From assembly GCA_963719415.1 (NCBI GenBank), contig OY970383.1, positions 868,001-932,000 of the forward strand: a DNA stretch of 64,000 nt, in the 5' to 3' direction. The notes under the pieces were generated by a model. The model was not told where the DNA came from and ran no database searches. It worked only from the letters and a program-made list of their open reading frames with translations. Source of the DNA: JAPLIS01 sp963719415 (lineage in GTDB: Bacteria > Babelota > Babeliae > Babelales > Vermiphilaceae). Below are positions 18,114 through 26,491 of the stretch, one piece after another. The position numbers were made by a program, and so were the translations under genes. Each line of letters starts with the position of its first letter. The stretch's first letter is position 1.

Positions 18114-19247
18114 ATGATTTATATTAATTTTTTAACTGTGCAAAACAAATTTAGACTTGTGTTACTTATTTCATGCGCTTCGCAAATATTATTTCCTGCT
18201 GCTGCATGGTGTTCGCTATCACCCCTCGTTAAGCGTTCTCGATTGCCTACGGCTACACAATTATTATCGCCAGCACAGCCTATAAAAAAACAATTATTAG
18301 AAGGTGTTGTTCTACGAGAAGAAGACCCTAAGCTTACTGCAGAATTAGAAAAGTTATATGAAAAAACCAATGATTTTAGTTGGTTTGCAAATAGTTTAAT
18401 AATGCAAAGGTTGATTAAAGATGGCGCTAGTCCCAATGTAAAAAACTTAAGTGATTCTTTGCTGTTAGATACATGTTTAAAGAATGATATCGAACTTATT
18501 AAAGTTTGTTTGGCTCATGGGGTTTTGCTAGAAGATACTGATTTGAGTGGATTTACAGCGGTATCTTTTTGTAAGTCGGCACCAGCATTAGAACTTCTTT
18601 TGGAAGCAGGTGCCAACTTTAATCATCAAAATAGGAGTCAAAAAACAGCTTTACATAGTGCTGTAACACAAAATCGATCGGTAAAGGTGTTAGCATTTCT
18701 TTTTCGCTATATTGTATTATCATGTAAAAATGGTATTGATACTCCACTTCATAGTTTGTGTGTAATGAATGATGGCTTAAATGACTTTGGAAAAAAAGTG
18801 GCAATAGTGTTATGGGGTTCGCCAGAACAGCTGCTTATTGAAAATGAATATGGAGGTAAAAGGCCAGCTTATTACCTCCAGCGTAATCCAGTTGAATTAG
18901 ATGAACTTTTGAAAATCAGCAAGGACATAACGAAGGCTCAAGTACAGCTGAAAGAAGAAGAAAGTGAAGAGTTAGGCGAAATCGTTGAGCGTTTTGTACC
19001 GATTCATGGCATTGGTAAACTGGTTACTGATTATTCAGGATTACCCGATATTTCATTGCAAGGTAAAGGAAGTAGGGAAGTAGGTAAAATAGTTGAAAGG
19101 TTTGTGCCAGTTACTCCTGTTGCCGAATTAATTAACTCTTATTCAGGGCCATCATATTTTTCATTGCAGTATTTTATGGAAAAAGAAGGATCAGAGTTAA
19201 AATATCCAGCACTAGCGCGTGTATCTTGCGATGGATCTAAAATCTAG
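18114..19247 (+). CDS. Exported ankyrin-repeat protein, family B, copy 4
   Basis: A 377-residue paralogue. The ATG at 18114 (AGGA upstream) starts MIYINFLTVQNKFRLVLLISC, a signal peptide ending LFPAAAW; an upstream in-frame TTG is less likely. Residues about 35-160 are similar but not identical to copy 3; from the LELLLEAGANFNHQN repeat onwards the two proteins are identical, including the duplicated C-terminal module. The N-terminus differs from the MKNKFAL start of copies 2 and 3, so this gene has a separate upstream region. Function unknown. Confidence 0.8.
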   Translation: MIYINFLTVQNKFRLVLLISCASQILFPAAAWCSLSPLVKRSRLPTATQLLSPAQPIKKQLLEGVVLREEDPKLTAELEKLYEKTNDFSWFANSLIMQRLIKDGASPNVKNLSDSLLLDTCLKNDIELIKVCLAHGVLLEDTDLSGFTAVSFCKSAPALELLLEAGANFNHQNRSQKTALHSAVTQNRSVKVLAFLFRYIVLSCKNGIDTPLHSLCVMNDGLNDFGKKVAIVLWGSPEQLLIENEYGGKRPAYYLQRNPVELDELLKISKDITKAQVQLKEEESEELGEIVERFVPIHGIGKLVTDYSGLPDISLQGKGSREVGKIVERFVPVTPVAELINSYSGPSYFSLQYFMEKEGSELKYPALARVSCDGSKI

Positions 19248-19279
19248 AAAGAAAAAAACTAGAGCAAATAGTTTATTTG
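18592..19279 (+). repeat. Near-perfect 688-bp direct repeat (unit 2)
   Basis: Second copy of 17241-17928. Beyond position 19279 the two 3' flanks are still recognisably related but diverged, which points to gene conversion over an older duplication rather than one fresh duplication. Confidence 0.9.
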
Positions 19280-19484
19280 GGTTTATGACCAGAACTTTTT
19301 ATTTTGGGTTGACGATATAGTTGTTGGTGTGGAGTTGTGGAGTAATTATGGGGATAATTGCGGGTATAATGAGCTTTATAGTGAGAGCTTTTATTTTACT
19401 ATTTTAACGGTTATACTGATTTTTAATGTGCTATAAGAATAGAGAAATTTTTTATTAATTAACCATGTATAAGATTAATATAAT

Positions 19485-21470
19485 ATGCCAAAAATAAAAC
19501 AACTTTCCCCGCATGAAGCGTATAAGATTGCAGCTGGCGAAGTCGTTGAACGTCCAGCTAATATTGTAAAAGAATTGCTAGAAAATGCTCTGGATGCAGG
19601 GGCAACTTCGATACATCTTTATATAGAAGATGGGGGAAAAGCTCTGATTCGGGTTGTTGATAATGGATGTGGCATGGATGATATTGATGCTAGAGTATGT
19701 TTTTCAAAGCATGCTACCAGCAAAATAACCACGGTTGATGAACTAGAAACGATCAATACATTCGGTTTTAGAGGGGAAGCGCTAGCTTCTTTAGCTGCAG
19801 TAGCCCGTATCACGTTGATTACCAAGCAGATTGATGCTGAAATCGGAAGTAGAGTTACGGTGGCTTGTAATGAGATAACACAGGCCGAACCTACTCATGC
19901 AAATACGGGTACAGATATTAGCATTCATGATCTTTTTTATACGATTCCTGCGCGTAGAAAATTTTTAAAAAAAAATGAGACTGAATGGCGACATATTTTA
20001 CAATTATTTCAGGCCTTTTGTCTCTCTTTTCCTGCTGTACATTTTAAAGTTTCACATGATCAGTCTCTTGTTCATAATTGTCCTCCTGTTTCATGTATAG
20101 CCGATCGCTTTGCACAGCTCTGGCAACATCACACAGTAATGCCCATTGCCGATGAGCGCGCTGATGGCACTTTATCGATTTCAGGGGTTATTTCTCATCA
20201 CAGTCATTATCGTTATGATCGTACCGGTATTTTCTTTTTTGTTAACAATCGATGGGTAAAAAACTTTACCCTTGCACAGGCGTTGCTAAAAGGGTATCAG
20301 GGCCTTATATCTGATGGAAAATATCCAATGGCATCAATCAATATTACGATAGATCCGCTTTTAGTTGATATTAATATTCATCCAAGAAAAGAAGAAGTAG
20401 CTTTTTTACATCCCCAAAAAGTGTCCCAACTTATTACCGCAGCGGTAAAAAAAGCATTAGAAAAAAAGACTTCAAACAGTATTCAAGCTGGTGTGGAAAT
20501 TGGCTTTTTGGACTCTAATTATCAGAGCAAGAATGCTTATGATAACGCTCATATAGCAAATGGAGACTTTGGTAATTTTATTGATAATAATGATAATTTT
20601 ATTGATAGTATTTTATATAAAAATAGCGACATATACAAAAACAATAGAGAGCCTATCAATATAGTATCTGATTTCAATAAAGCTTATTTTGGCAAAAAAG
20701 ATTCTGAATCAGCCCATGATTTTTCTTTTGAGTCATCAGTGCCGGTTCAGAGGCCTATTATTCAGCAAGAAAACAACCAGATCCAAGTTTCTTTACCTGC
20801 CGATAGATTTATCCCAAGTCAAAAATATAACGCCTATTATCAAGAACAATTTACGCTACAAGAACAGTCTGTTATACATGAAGATGTGAGTAATTTTACT
20901 ATAATAGGACAGTTTAAGAAAACCTATATTTTGATAGAGCAAGAAGATGGTCTTTTTTTAGTAGATCAACATGCAGCCCATGAACGTATATTATATGAAC
21001 GTTTTGCCCATAATTTTACGACAGTTGATTCCATACAACTGTTATTTCCAGAGATTATCACTTTTTCGCGTGAAGATTTGCAGCTCATATTTGAAAATTT
21101 GACACTTTTTAGTAAAAATGGAATTAAGCTTGAATCATTTGGGGTAGATCAATGTATAGTAACAGCGACACCTGTTTATATAAAAAATATATCTATCAAA
21201 GAAGTAATACAGCAGGTTGTTGGGTGGATTCATGAATATGGGGCAGCCAATCCAGCAGATATGTTTAAGCTGATTAATGAAAAACTACAAGCACAATTAG
21301 CATGTAAAGCGGCCATTAAAGCGGGTGATAATCTTACTCATCAACAGATGGTTCAGTTACTTTCTGATCTACATAAAACAGCACATCGTTTTTCTTGTCC
21401 TCATGGCAGACCTACTGGCTTTCTTATATCTCTCGATGAAATAGAGAAGAAAATCAAAAGAAAAATATAG
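19485..21470 (+). CDS. mutL: DNA mismatch repair protein MutL (endonuclease type)
   Basis: Links MutS mismatch recognition to strand removal. The 661-residue length is typical. The N-terminal GHKL ATPase has all motifs: AAGEVVERPANIVKELLENA, DNGCGM, HATSKI, GFRGEALASL. The C-terminal dimerisation domain carries the metal-dependent nicking site DQHAAHERILYE (from residue about 494), ACKAAIKAGD and CPHGRP, so this is the nicking MutL of bacteria without MutH. The linker (about residues 330-440) is low-complexity and rich in Asn, Asp and Ile. It is a single gene between the family B array and small exported proteins; no mutS is visible in the window. Confidence 0.97.
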   Translation: MPKIKQLSPHEAYKIAAGEVVERPANIVKELLENALDAGATSIHLYIEDGGKALIRVVDNGCGMDDIDARVCFSKHATSKITTVDELETINTFGFRGEALASLAAVARITLITKQIDAEIGSRVTVACNEITQAEPTHANTGTDISIHDLFYTIPARRKFLKKNETEWRHILQLFQAFCLSFPAVHFKVSHDQSLVHNCPPVSCIADRFAQLWQHHTVMPIADERADGTLSISGVISHHSHYRYDRTGIFFFVNNRWVKNFTLAQALLKGYQGLISDGKYPMASINITIDPLLVDINIHPRKEEVAFLHPQKVSQLITAAVKKALEKKTSNSIQAGVEIGFLDSNYQSKNAYDNAHIANGDFGNFIDNNDNFIDSILYKNSDIYKNNREPINIVSDFNKAYFGKKDSESAHDFSFESSVPVQRPIIQQENNQIQVSLPADRFIPSQKYNAYYQEQFTLQEQSVIHEDVSNFTIIGQFKKTYILIEQEDGLFLVDQHAAHERILYERFAHNFTTVDSIQLLFPEIITFSREDLQLIFENLTLFSKNGIKLESFGVDQCIVTATPVYIKNISIKEVIQQVVGWIHEYGAANPADMFKLINEKLQAQLACKAAIKAGDNLTHQQMVQLLSDLHKTAHRFSCPHGRPTGFLISLDEIEKKIKRKI

Positions 21471-21545
21471 TAAACTTTGTTGTAGTTTTATATAATGGGG
21501 AGCGTTATTATAGGTGATATACACGAATGAACGGGGAGAGTCTTT

Positions 21546-21989
21546 ATGAATAAAGTATTAGGTTTAGGCTTTTTGACAGTGATTTTAGTTTTAGCTCCAG
21601 CCATGATTTGCGCGGCGAGTAGAAGCAAGGCGGATCAAGATATGCTTGAACAAGCAAGAAAAGCTCGAGAAGCATTTTATGCTAGCGGTGGCAATATAAC
21701 TATTACTACAAAAGTTGCCCCGGGAGCGCGTGTTGGCACCGTGGTTGCTAGTGTAGGCGGTATAGTTTATCGACATTCTAATGCTGACCCTGACTACGCT
21801 GACGTAGAATATAGTTTTGCTAGGAGCAGACGTAAAAGAATAGGTAGAGTGCCGGTAAAGGGTGGAAATGTTGTTGTGCAAATAGGCAAGTCTGGCATTG
21901 TTCCAGAAGAACTTTCAGATCAAGAAGAAGGTCCTGAGGAACTAGAAGTATCTGCAGAAGGCAAAGAAGAAGTAGAAGAAGTTGACTGA
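21546..21989 (+). CDS. Small exported protein, paralogue pair member 1
   Basis: A 147-residue protein with GGGGAGAG upstream of the ATG. The signal peptide MNKVLGLGFLTVILVLAPAM ending CAAS is almost the same as in the gene at 23077. The mature part has a Gly/Val-rich beta-like middle (KVAPGARVGTVVASVGGIVY), basic residues (SRRKRIGRV), and an acidic Glu/Val tail ending EEVEEVD. Function unknown. It is separated from its relative by an IS630-like element. Confidence 0.65.
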   Translation: MNKVLGLGFLTVILVLAPAMICAASRSKADQDMLEQARKAREAFYASGGNITITTKVAPGARVGTVVASVGGIVYRHSNADPDYADVEYSFARSRRKRIGRVPVKGGNVVVQIGKSGIVPEELSDQEEGPEELEVSAEGKEEVEEVD

Positions 21990-22065
21990 AAAATAAGTTT
22001 TATGTCGATGAGATAATATTGGGGGGCTTGCACATAAACGAGCTCCCTCTCAAGTTGTTTTTTTA
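21975..22065 (+). terminator. Gene end and intrinsic terminator, duplicated at 23527
   Basis: GGGGGGCTTG (from 22021) pairs with CGAGCTCCCTC and is followed after a short gap by a T-run. The surrounding 76 bp (21975-22050) recur at 23527-23603 with about three differences, showing that the two small exported genes arose by duplication including the terminator. Confidence 0.7.
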
Positions 22066-22094
22066 AGTTTGATAAAATTCTATATTTTTATATA

Positions 22095-23047
22095 TAGCAT
22101 AGCGCACTAAGAATTCCCCATTTTCTCAAATGCATTACAAGTCGCTTTCCAAATATCATTTTCAACAAATTCAAGCTCACGCCTAATATTATTTTTTAGG
22201 TAAGCCCAATGATGTTCTATTGGGTTTAAGTCTGGAGAATAAGCAGGTAAAAAAAGCAAAGAACAACCAGCTTTATTTACAATATCAGAGATTTCGATCC
22301 ATTTGTGAAACGATGCGTTATCTAAAACAATAGTCTTTCCAGTGCCTATATGTGGCAGCAAAACAGCCTCAAAATAACATTTAATAATTTCTTTATTGCA
22401 ATAACCATCGAATATTAAAGGCGCACAAAGTTTATTTTCAAAAAGACCTGCGCAAATACTTGTTCTTTGCGTAGAATGCCCGGGTTTTTCAGCAAAAACG
22501 CGCTTGCCGCGCAATCCCCATCCATATGCATATCGTTCGTTATTGTCAATTCCAGATTCGTCAAAATATACCAATTCTGATTTTTTTATTTTTTTTACTT
22601 TCTCTGCAAACTCTATTCGTGCTTTCTCTATTCTTTCTTTGAATAAATATTGTTTTTTTTTCGAGTGTAACCAAGAGCCTTTATAGCTGTTCCTACTGCT
22701 GTTTTACCAACTTTCAACGCTTCAGTCATTGCTTTAATGGTCCAATCTTGATGTTCGTCCAAAAAAAGTTTAAATTTAACTAAATCTAATTTTCTTCTGC
22801 TTTTTCCAGATTTTGTTCGATCTGATAATGGTGCAATGCGGCCTTCTTTTTTGAATATTTTATTCCATGTATATAATGTTTTTCTGTCTATATCAAGCAA
22901 CAATGCTACTTCTGTTTTTTTCATTTTCTTCTCGATTAATAAATCGAGAGCTTTTTTTCTTATGTCTACGCTATACATACTATAACTCCTAAATTTTTGT
23001 TTAGAAATTAGTATATTCTTTTGGGGTTATTTATCAACGCTTTGCTA
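22095..23047 (-). mobile_element. IS630-like insertion sequence, copy 1
   Basis: A 953-bp element with short terminal inverted repeats (TAGCATAGCG at the left, TAGCAAAGCG read inward from the right) flanked by TA on both sides, the target duplication expected of the IS630/Tc1-mariner group. It carries a two-frame transposase on the minus strand and sits just beyond the terminator of the gene ending at 21989. It appears identical to the copy at 36754-37706 in all stretches compared. Confidence 0.92.
22107..22978 (-). CDS. IS630 family transposase in two frames (copy 1)
   Basis: The upstream frame (22978 to 22628) encodes 116 residues with a helix-turn-helix (TEVALLLDIDRKTLYTWNKI). The second frame (about 22662 to 22107) encodes the DDE catalytic domain: first Asp in VYFDESGIDN, second in IVLDNASFH, Glu in SPDLNPIEHHW. 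The frames overlap at a run of nine A's (22653-22661 on the minus strand); a -1 shift there gives one protein of about 290 residues. Such frameshifting is known for several IS630 relatives. Both copies share the same arrangement, so it is probably functional, not decay. Confidence 0.9.
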
Positions 23048-23076
23048 TAAAATGAATTAGGAAAGGAGAGCTTTTT

Positions 23077-23520
23077 ATGAGCAAGTTATTTGGTTTAAGT
23101 TTTTTAATGGTCGTTTTAGTATTAGCTCCCATTATGGTTGATGCGGCGGCTGATGTAAATGTTGAAAAGGGTAGTAGTGCGTCAATGCAAGTAGGAGATT
23201 GGTCTGTTCGCTTAGAATTTGATCATCGAGTAAAACTTGCTAAGTTAACTTCCAATGCACAATGTCTTTCTTTTGATGCCAATGGCAATATGGTTCTTAC
23301 AAACTCTGTTTCTTGGCAAGAAAGCGGTAAAGAACCACAAACAGTTCGTCTAGATGGTCTACGAAAAAATGTCATTGTTCGAATAGATCAGTTGGGAAAA
23401 ATTGCTGTAAAAGATAAAGGTGATGCGTTAGGAGTTGCTGGTGCAGAACTTGCTGGGCAAGGAGATCCAAATCAAGCAGCATTAGTAAATTTAGTATCAC
23501 GTTTTCGATCTGGCAAATAG
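23077..23520 (+). CDS. Small exported protein, paralogue pair member 2
   Basis: A 147-residue protein with AGGAGAG upstream. The signal peptide (MSKLFGLSFLMVVLVLAPIM, cleavage near VDAAA) matches the gene at 21546, but the mature region is largely different: a beta-rich segment (WSVRLEFDHRVKL, CLSFDANGNMVLTNSVSW). After its TAG stop the DNA still reads KAEEVD, corresponding to the EVEEVD end of the paralogue, so this copy has lost a short acidic tail through a stop codon. Its promoter region abuts the right end of the IS630 copy. Function unknown. Confidence 0.65.
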   Translation: MSKLFGLSFLMVVLVLAPIMVDAAADVNVEKGSSASMQVGDWSVRLEFDHRVKLAKLTSNAQCLSFDANGNMVLTNSVSWQESGKEPQTVRLDGLRKNVIVRIDQLGKIAVKDKGDALGVAGAELAGQGDPNQAALVNLVSRFRSGK

Positions 23521-23572
23521 AAAGCGGAAGAAGTTGACTTAAAAATAAGTTTTATGTCGATCAGATAATATT

Positions 23573-23608
23573 GGGGGGGCTTGCACATAAACGAGCTCCC
23601 TCTTTTTT
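23573..23608 (+). terminator. Rho-independent terminator
   Basis: A G-run followed by CTTG, an 8-base loop, CGAGCTCCC and seven Ts. It is the duplicate of the structure at 22021 and has the better T-tract of the two. Confidence 0.8.
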
Positions 23609-23819
23609 TATGTATTGTGTGTCTATTTATATCAGTTTTATTAAATGACGCAACATTAGTTCTAATAGTGCTTTTTTTTTAAAAAAGCTTCGAAATTAAC
23701 TATAATTATGGAAAAAACTATTAATTTGTAAAAATAACTGTACAATTCTGGTGGGTTGAATTGAATTGATGTGGTTTAGTAGAATTGATATAGGTCTAAA
23801 ATATAGTTAGAGGCAGCAA

Positions 23820-24263
23820 ATGATATATAGATATTCTCGTTTTTTTGTTATAGCTTTTTTTTGTACAATAATGACTTCTAAAGCAGCAAAATTAGATGAA
23901 GAAAAAGGAAATGGGAGAGGAAGCCTTCGATTAAGAATGGGAAATGGTAAAGTTGCAGTGCAAATAGAAGACGCAAGTACGCCAAAAGGTCAATTAGTGT
24001 TTTGGAAAAATAAATATAGAGTTCTCGAAAAGGCAGAAAAAAGACTTGAGGGAAGGATTGATCGACAGACAGTTGCAGGAAAAAATACCCGATTGTTAGA
24101 AAATTTATATATTATTAATTCAGACAGGATGAGGGCTTTGAAAAAGCAAATAGAAGGAGCTGAGCAAGAAAAAAGAGCTCAAGCGAAGCCTCAACAAGAG
24201 CTAGTATTAATATTGAGGTCTATTAAAGTAGGTGACCAAGTAGCGACAGTTGAACAAGAATAA
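23820..24263 (+). CDS. Small exported protein of unknown function
   Basis: A 147-residue protein. An N-terminal hydrophobic segment (FFVIAFFCTIMTSKAAK, cleavage near residue 20) suggests export. The rest is mostly helical and charged, with heptad-like sequence around residues 65-125 (LENLYIINSDRMRALKKQIE) and a short beta-like end (LVLILRSIKVGDQVATV). The ATG follows AGAGG at short spacing. It is a single gene with its own strong terminator. No family recognised. Confidence 0.6.
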   Translation: MIYRYSRFFVIAFFCTIMTSKAAKLDEEKGNGRGSLRLRMGNGKVAVQIEDASTPKGQLVFWKNKYRVLEKAEKRLEGRIDRQTVAGKNTRLLENLYIINSDRMRALKKQIEGAEQEKRAQAKPQQELVLILRSIKVGDQVATVEQE

Positions 24264-24291
24264 ATTTGTTTTGATAACACAATAATATTTA

Positions 24292-24327
24292 GGGGGGCTT
24301 AGGAATAAGAACTGAGCCCCCCTTTTT
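24292..24327 (+). terminator. Rho-independent terminator
   Basis: GGGGGGCTTAG and CTGAGCCCCCC form an 11-bp stem with one wobble, 9-base loop, followed by TTTTT, 29 bp past the stop of the small exported protein. Confidence 0.88.
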
Positions 24328-24436
24328 GGTTGTAGTACGTTAGGGTTTATGTATATTTAACTCGTCGTTTATTTAACTTGTTTGTGTTATGTTTTTCGAG
24401 AAAAAAAGAGGATTGCGCATTAGATGCATATCAGCT

Positions 24437-25249
24437 CTATGAAAGCATGCACCAAGGTACACCAATCATACGACTATAGTCTGTGTATCTATCATTTTTA
24501 TCATAATTTCTTATTTCACTTAAGTGCAGGTGGCAGCATTGAATGGATAGGCAGGGGTTGAGTACCTGCAAGCCGCTTTTACGAGCTTGATATGCTATTC
24601 TACTATCACATTGCATAGTTCCCATCAGGATAGTATCATCTTCAAATTGACGTATCGGTGAGTTAAATATCCAGACATCTTGCGAGGTGATCGATGCTTC
24701 CGGCCAAAAAGTTCCATCCTTTTTGTATTGTTTAAAAATTTCTAGTGGCGCTTCTTTTTCAGAGCTTAGAGCGTTCCATCGTGTTAACGCAAAAAAAGTA
24801 TCTGAAAGGTCATAGCTATCGAGTAGTTCAAGAGTTTTATTAAAATAGATATCGGCATTGCTTAAAATAATACGTCGATTAGGGTATAGATTATTAATTA
24901 ATGAAAAACAGTAGTCATAGGTGACGCGACCCTGAACGTAGCTGATGGTAATATCAGCTTGTTTAGTAGTATCGTGTTTAAGATAATCACGTTTAAGATA
25001 GTCAAGAATAGTATTGGTATCCGTATCTTTACTGGTATCATATATCACATGAATATATTCTATCCGATCGTGCTCTTTGTTGCGCTCTAGACAGGTGATA
25101 TATTCTTGAATTCTTTCAGGATTAGTTTCGTTATATAAAACAGTTACCAACGTAAATAAGGTTGTACTTTGCTGCTCTGTTGGCTGTTCTGGGCGTATAT
25201 TAGAGCACGTTATTAATAGTATAAGTATTAAAAAATAATTTTTTTTCAT
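24437..25249 (-). CDS. Exported glycosyltransferase-like protein
   Basis: A 270-residue protein. Residues 1-20 (MKKNYFLILILLITCSNIRP) are a signal peptide. The remainder resembles GT-A fold glycosyltransferases: an N-terminal strand-helix (LFTLVTVLYNETNPERIQEYI), a DxD-like strand IILSNADIYFNKTLELL, FFALTRW, then a DVWIF segment and a downstream region (CDSRIAYQARKSGLQVLNPC) as in polysaccharide transferases. It is the last gene of a minus-strand run of similar proteins (30-bp gap to the next). An export signal on such a protein is unusual because sugar-nucleotide donors are cytoplasmic. Activity is inferred from pattern only. Confidence 0.6.
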   Translation of the reverse strand: MKKNYFLILILLITCSNIRPEQPTEQQSTTLFTLVTVLYNETNPERIQEYITCLERNKEHDRIEYIHVIYDTSKDTDTNTILDYLKRDYLKHDTTKQADITISYVQGRVTYDYCFSLINNLYPNRRIILSNADIYFNKTLELLDSYDLSDTFFALTRWNALSSEKEAPLEIFKQYKKDGTFWPEASITSQDVWIFNSPIRQFEDDTILMGTMQCDSRIAYQARKSGLQVLNPCLSIQCCHLHLSEIRNYDKNDRYTDYSRMIGVPWCMLS

Positions 25250-25279
25250 GTGTTTAACTCCCCTATTTTAATTTTATAC

Positions 25280-26476
25280 TTAAGAACCGAAACACCAAGA
25301 AATATATGCAGGAGTTATCCCTTGCGCCTCTGCAAATGGTTTCCAGTGAGTTAAGAACCAGCGTAACATATCTTCTGAATTGGCATTTTTAAGCATATTT
25401 AGCGTAAATTCAAGACTTGCTTCTGGAGCAAAAGTCCATCGTGTGTCATCCGTATCAATGGGCACTATGTCGTTTCCCTGAATGATCATATTCCAAGGAA
25501 AAAAATCAGTATGAGTGCCATCGCATATACGTTTAATTTCTTGTTCTATGGTGGCTTGTTCTGGATATGCGCCGCCAAGCATTTTAAAGGTGAGTAGATT
25601 AATCCCCTTGTGCCATTGATAGTGGTTTCCGGTAAGAATTTTTTCTACTGTTTTTTCTTGACGATTACTGGTAATTTTCAGGTTAGGGTATCCGGGAACA
25701 TAGAGTTTTTTGACAAACCAGTGCGCTCGCTGAAGATATGATTTTGTTCGCTCAAAAAGATACATATTTCCTTTAACGTCTGGATTGGTGTGACGGGGCG
25801 TTTGACAAATAATAGTACCATTTTGACTTTTTAGATACTCTTCTATGAGGCGAATATTAGGATGTTTTTCGGCAAAAGCATCGTCTGAGGGTGGTGTTTC
25901 AATAATAATAGTATCACCTAAATTTAAAAGTGCATCAGTTGCTTTTTTCCATTCGGTTCCTAAATGATGTAGGATGTTAAATCCAAGTACAACATCAAAA
26001 TGCTCACAGGTGGCAAGACGTTCAAGTTCTTCAGGCGTGATGCGATGGCGTAAGAAAACAATATTGTCTCTGTCAGTATTGCGCTTGCAGAGCTCTAATA
26101 GTTGTTCGGTTGTTTTCCAGTTATTGTTATAATCACCTTCAATCATAACGCAGGTGGCATCATAATCATGGGCAATTCTAAACGAAAAATATCCCTGCGA
26201 AGCGCCAATATCTAAAACGGTGATAGGACGTTCGTATGTATCGAGTATCTTTTTTAATGCTTCATATCTATGGGCACATTCTCGCACACCAGGTTTTATG
26301 ATCTGGTTGTTAATAATAATATCTTGATATTGTTCTGGTAAGAAATTATCGTCAAATATGTTTGTTTTTAGGATATTAGCAGATTCTGTTTTTATATTAG
26401 TGTGGTTACTGGTGGACATGATTGTCAGAATAATATTGAGTATAAAAGCAAAAGTGTTGCGCGTATTTTTTTTCAT
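25280..26476 (-). CDS. Exported SAM-dependent methyltransferase-like protein
   Basis: A 398-residue protein with an N-terminal hydrophobic segment (FAFILNIILTIMSTSNH) that looks like a signal peptide or anchor. A class I methyltransferase domain follows: motif I VLDIGASQGYFSFRIA (near residue 87), an acidic motif II end (MIEGDYN), and motif IV-like FDVVLGFNILHHLG. The C-terminal 140 residues form a separate domain (YQWHKGINLLTFKMLGG ... DIVPIDTDDTRWTF). It lies 15 bp after the glycosyltransferase at 26492 in the same direction and probably works on the same glycan or glycolipid. The substrate is unknown. Confidence 0.7.
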   Translation of the reverse strand: MKKNTRNTFAFILNIILTIMSTSNHTNIKTESANILKTNIFDDNFLPEQYQDIIINNQIIKPGVRECAHRYEALKKILDTYERPITVLDIGASQGYFSFRIAHDYDATCVMIEGDYNNNWKTTEQLLELCKRNTDRDNIVFLRHRITPEELERLATCEHFDVVLGFNILHHLGTEWKKATDALLNLGDTIIIETPPSDDAFAEKHPNIRLIEEYLKSQNGTIICQTPRHTNPDVKGNMYLFERTKSYLQRAHWFVKKLYVPGYPNLKITSNRQEKTVEKILTGNHYQWHKGINLLTFKMLGGAYPEQATIEQEIKRICDGTHTDFFPWNMIIQGNDIVPIDTDDTRWTFAPEASLEFTLNMLKNANSEDMLRWFLTHWKPFAEAQGITPAYISWCFGS

Positions 26477-26491
26477 GTCTTATAGCCCTTT

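Noticed and set aside
21546..24263. Prophage or transposon cargo region around the small exported genes
   Set aside because: No integrase, phage structural gene or matching outer repeats were seen; only a single IS630 copy is present.
24437..24500. Lipoprotein signal in the glycosyltransferase-like protein at 24437-25249
   Set aside because: LITC has Thr before Cys, outside the usual lipobox, so an ordinary signal peptide is preferred.
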